Of a stretch of 64,000 bases of DNA, positions 62,977-64,000 are shown piece after piece. Positions within the stretch are counted from its first letter, which is position 1. Every line of letters starts with the position of its first letter. Source of the DNA: Hellea sp. (GTDB lineage Bacteria; Pseudomonadota; Alphaproteobacteria; Caulobacterales; Maricaulaceae); assembly GCA_013002305.1 (NCBI GenBank), contig JABDKG010000096.1:50550-114549 (forward strand), given 5' to 3'. Below the pieces are notes generated by a model that ran no database searches, was not told the origin of the DNA, and saw nothing but the letters and a program-made list of their open reading frames with translations. The position numbers and the translations under genes are program-made.

Positions 62977-62991
62977 TTAAAAAATGATTAA
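62977..62991. promoter_or_regulatory. CtrA-type box TTAA-N7-TTAA upstream of the tadE pair
   Basis: TTAA at 62977-62980, seven bases, TTAA at 62988-62991, a perfect match, within the longer dyad GGTTAA/TTAACC (62975-62993). It is about 70 nt upstream of the TadE-like gene starting at 62907. A hairpin use for the upstream gene is the alternative. Confidence 0.65.
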
Positions 62992-63002
62992 CCAGGCGAA
63001 TG

Positions 63003-63554
63003 TTATTCGGGGTAGTAAACTTCTTGGCTGTCCGGAATGAATGTCGGGTCTGACGCCATCGATACACCGACCATATTCTGCGGCATTGATGAGGTCCCTG
63101 CGATCGTCGAAGTTGCGATTTCAGGCGTATCAGGGGAGTTCGTAGCCATAAATTCCGCTGAGTCTCCAAGTATAGGCGACGGCAGGCAATAGGGCGCACA
63201 GCTATATGTTGATCTTTCTTTGCCCGAATAAAGTCTTACACTTCCCGCCGAGTTGGCGGAGACGACTTGGATGTCGGCATCCATAATTGTCTCCCCGGCG
63301 CTATTGAGGACAAGAAGGTTGGTTTGGCCATAGCCGCGGCCCAGAACGAAAACCGTATCGCTGGAATGAACTGAAACGTCTGCTATCTTAGGGTTGCCAA
63401 TAATGACAGCAGCGGCAGGTTGGCTAAACCGGACAATTTCGGTCTTGTTGAGCTCAACACTATAGGCTCCTGCCATATTACCGGCGAAAGCGCTCGTCCC
63501 CAAAAGGAAAGAAGATGCCAAGAGACCCATACGAATATATTTTGATACGACCAT
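63003..63554 (-). CDS. Pilus assembly protein, CpaC/RcpA N-terminal-domain protein
   Basis: A 183-residue exported protein with a signal peptide ending TSAFAGN. The secretin N-terminal domain of CpaC/RcpA is visible: EIVRFSQPAAAVIIGNPKIA, then DVSVHSSDTVFVLGRGYGQT and LLVLNSAGETIMDADIQVV. The secretin channel itself is absent, so this is a separate domain protein. ATG 63554 has GGAG upstream, while the frame opens at 63593. It lies between the TadE genes and the divergent flp gene. Confidence 0.8.
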   Translation of the reverse strand: MVVSKYIRMGLLASSFLLGTSAFAGNMAGAYSVELNKTEIVRFSQPAAAVIIGNPKIADVSVHSSDTVFVLGRGYGQTNLLVLNSAGETIMDADIQVVSANSAGSVRLYSGKERSTYSCAPYCLPSPILGDSAEFMATNSPDTPEIATSTIAGTSSMPQNMVGVSMASDPTFIPDSQEVYYPE

Positions 63555-63594
63555 GACTAATTTCTCCGCTAGCGTCGAACTTTGTCGCAACATA

Positions 63595-63611
63595 GTAAAC
63601 CAAGCGTTTAC
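63595..63611. promoter_or_regulatory. Inverted repeat in the cpaC-like/flp divergent gap
   Basis: GTAAAC (63595-63600), CAAGC, GTTTAC (63606-63611). Perfect 6-bp arms between divergent pilus genes. TTGTCGCAA at 63582-63590 contains the reverse complement of the TGCGACAA motif seen near uppP. Confidence 0.45.
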
Positions 63612-63756
63612 AAAACGTTGATTTCAGCCAAGATATGGTCGTCTATTTTCGGCTATATATATAATGTCTGGAAAAATGGCTTATTTCTGCCACATTCATA
63701 TGTCATCTAGCCTAAATATAAGCCATGGAAAAATAACACTTTTTTTACCACGTTGC

Positions 63757-63771
63757 TTAAACAGATCGTAA
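63757..63771. promoter_or_regulatory. Near-CtrA box upstream of flp
   Basis: TTAA at 63757-63760, seven bases, GTAA at 63768-63771, one mismatch to TTAA-N7-TTAA. It lies 79 nt before the pilin ATG. Confidence 0.4.
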
Positions 63772-63849
63772 CGCGTTCTACCTATAACGAATTCAACAGG
63801 GACTGGCCCTGTGGGGATAATCCTCAAACGCATACGTGGGAGTATTGTT

Positions 63850-64000
63850 ATGCAAAAATTAGTTACTCGTTATATTAAAGACGAATCTGGTGCGACTGCT
63901 ATCGAATATGGTCTGATCGCTGCCCTTATCGGTGTTGCAATTATCGTTGGCGCTCGCGCTGTTGGTAATTCTTTGAACTCTAAGTTCAACGCTGTTGCTA
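63850..64000 (+). CDS. flp: Flp-type pilin, N-terminal part (runs off the right edge)
   Basis: The first 50 codons of a Flp/Fap pilin. The prepilin cleavage site is Gly14/Ala15 in ESGATAIEYGLIAALI, with Glu19-Tyr20 at the +5/+6 places typical for Flp. GGGAG precedes the ATG. A CAGGG/CCCTG hairpin (63797-63811) lies in the leader. It is the major subunit of the Tad pilus, normally made in large amounts. Confidence 0.93.
   Translation, partial: MQKLVTRYIKDESGATAIEYGLIAALIGVAIIVGARAVGNSLNSKFNAVA

Overview
The window looks like chromosomal DNA of an alphaproteobacterium of the Caulobacterales/Maricaulales type (Hyphomonadaceae, Maricaulaceae or Robiginitomaculaceae relatives). The evidence is a chpT phosphotransferase gene, Tad/Flp pilus genes, perfect TTAA-N7-TTAA boxes of the kind CtrA binds, a coq4-type ubiquinone gene, a large TonB-dependent receptor and many secreted S9/M1/M23 peptidases. 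Base composition looks moderate (roughly half G+C, estimated by eye). No rRNA, tRNA, insertion sequence, prophage or CRISPR array was recognised.

Layout. 1-2.2 kb: end of a histidine operon (hisH-hisA-hisF-hisIE) with 4-7 nt gene overlaps. Its HisA/HisF/HisIE proteins look enterobacterial rather than alphaproteobacterial. 2.3-7.7 kb: HD-domain protein, enoyl-CoA hydratase, YceI lipoprotein, uridine kinase plus nucleoside transporter, a 2-oxoglutarate oxygenase and a DUF5710 protein. 7.7-10.4 kb: clpB behind a sigma-32-like promoter. 10.4-19.6 kb: secreted proteins of unknown role, a 1031-residue permease/FG-GAP/UnbV fusion, two Sel1-repeat proteins, a DUF4282 protein with a Lys-rich tail, and an unknown protein. 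19.6-25 kb: an M23 peptidase and a ydbH-ynbE-ydbL lipid-transport operon. 25-28.1 kb: chpT, a degenerate CheA-like gene, a CheY-like regulator and a CheR-like methyltransferase.

28.1-43.5 kb: Do-type protease, coq4, TonB receptor, S9 peptidase, DUF547 protein, queG, GST, CDF metal exporter and M1 aminopeptidase. 43.5-49.8 kb: gltD-GFA-gltB, a glutamate synthase operon with a glutathione-dependent formaldehyde-activating-like gene inserted between its subunits. 50.2-56.3 kb: uppP, a serine hydrolase, DUF1993, a methyltransferase-like lipoprotein, an SPFH/ribbon-helix-helix/DUF4177 operon and a glycosyltransferase. 56.3-61.7 kb: nrdA, a small putative beta-barrel gene, nrdB and a tyrosine phosphatase gene. 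61.7-64 kb: two TadE-like genes, a CpaC-N-domain gene and the start of a flp pilin.

The most interesting signals are regulatory and architectural. Three perfect CtrA-type boxes sit in short intergenic gaps before nrdA (next to an NrdR box), before the barrel gene between nrdA and nrdB (with a perfect CRP-type site), and before the tadE pair. A phased GATA-repeat array lies before the SPFH/RHH/DUF4177 operon and may be an autoregulatory operator. The permease/FG-GAP/UnbV fusion with a cysteine-rich insert is the least familiar protein and the best candidate for an undescribed system.
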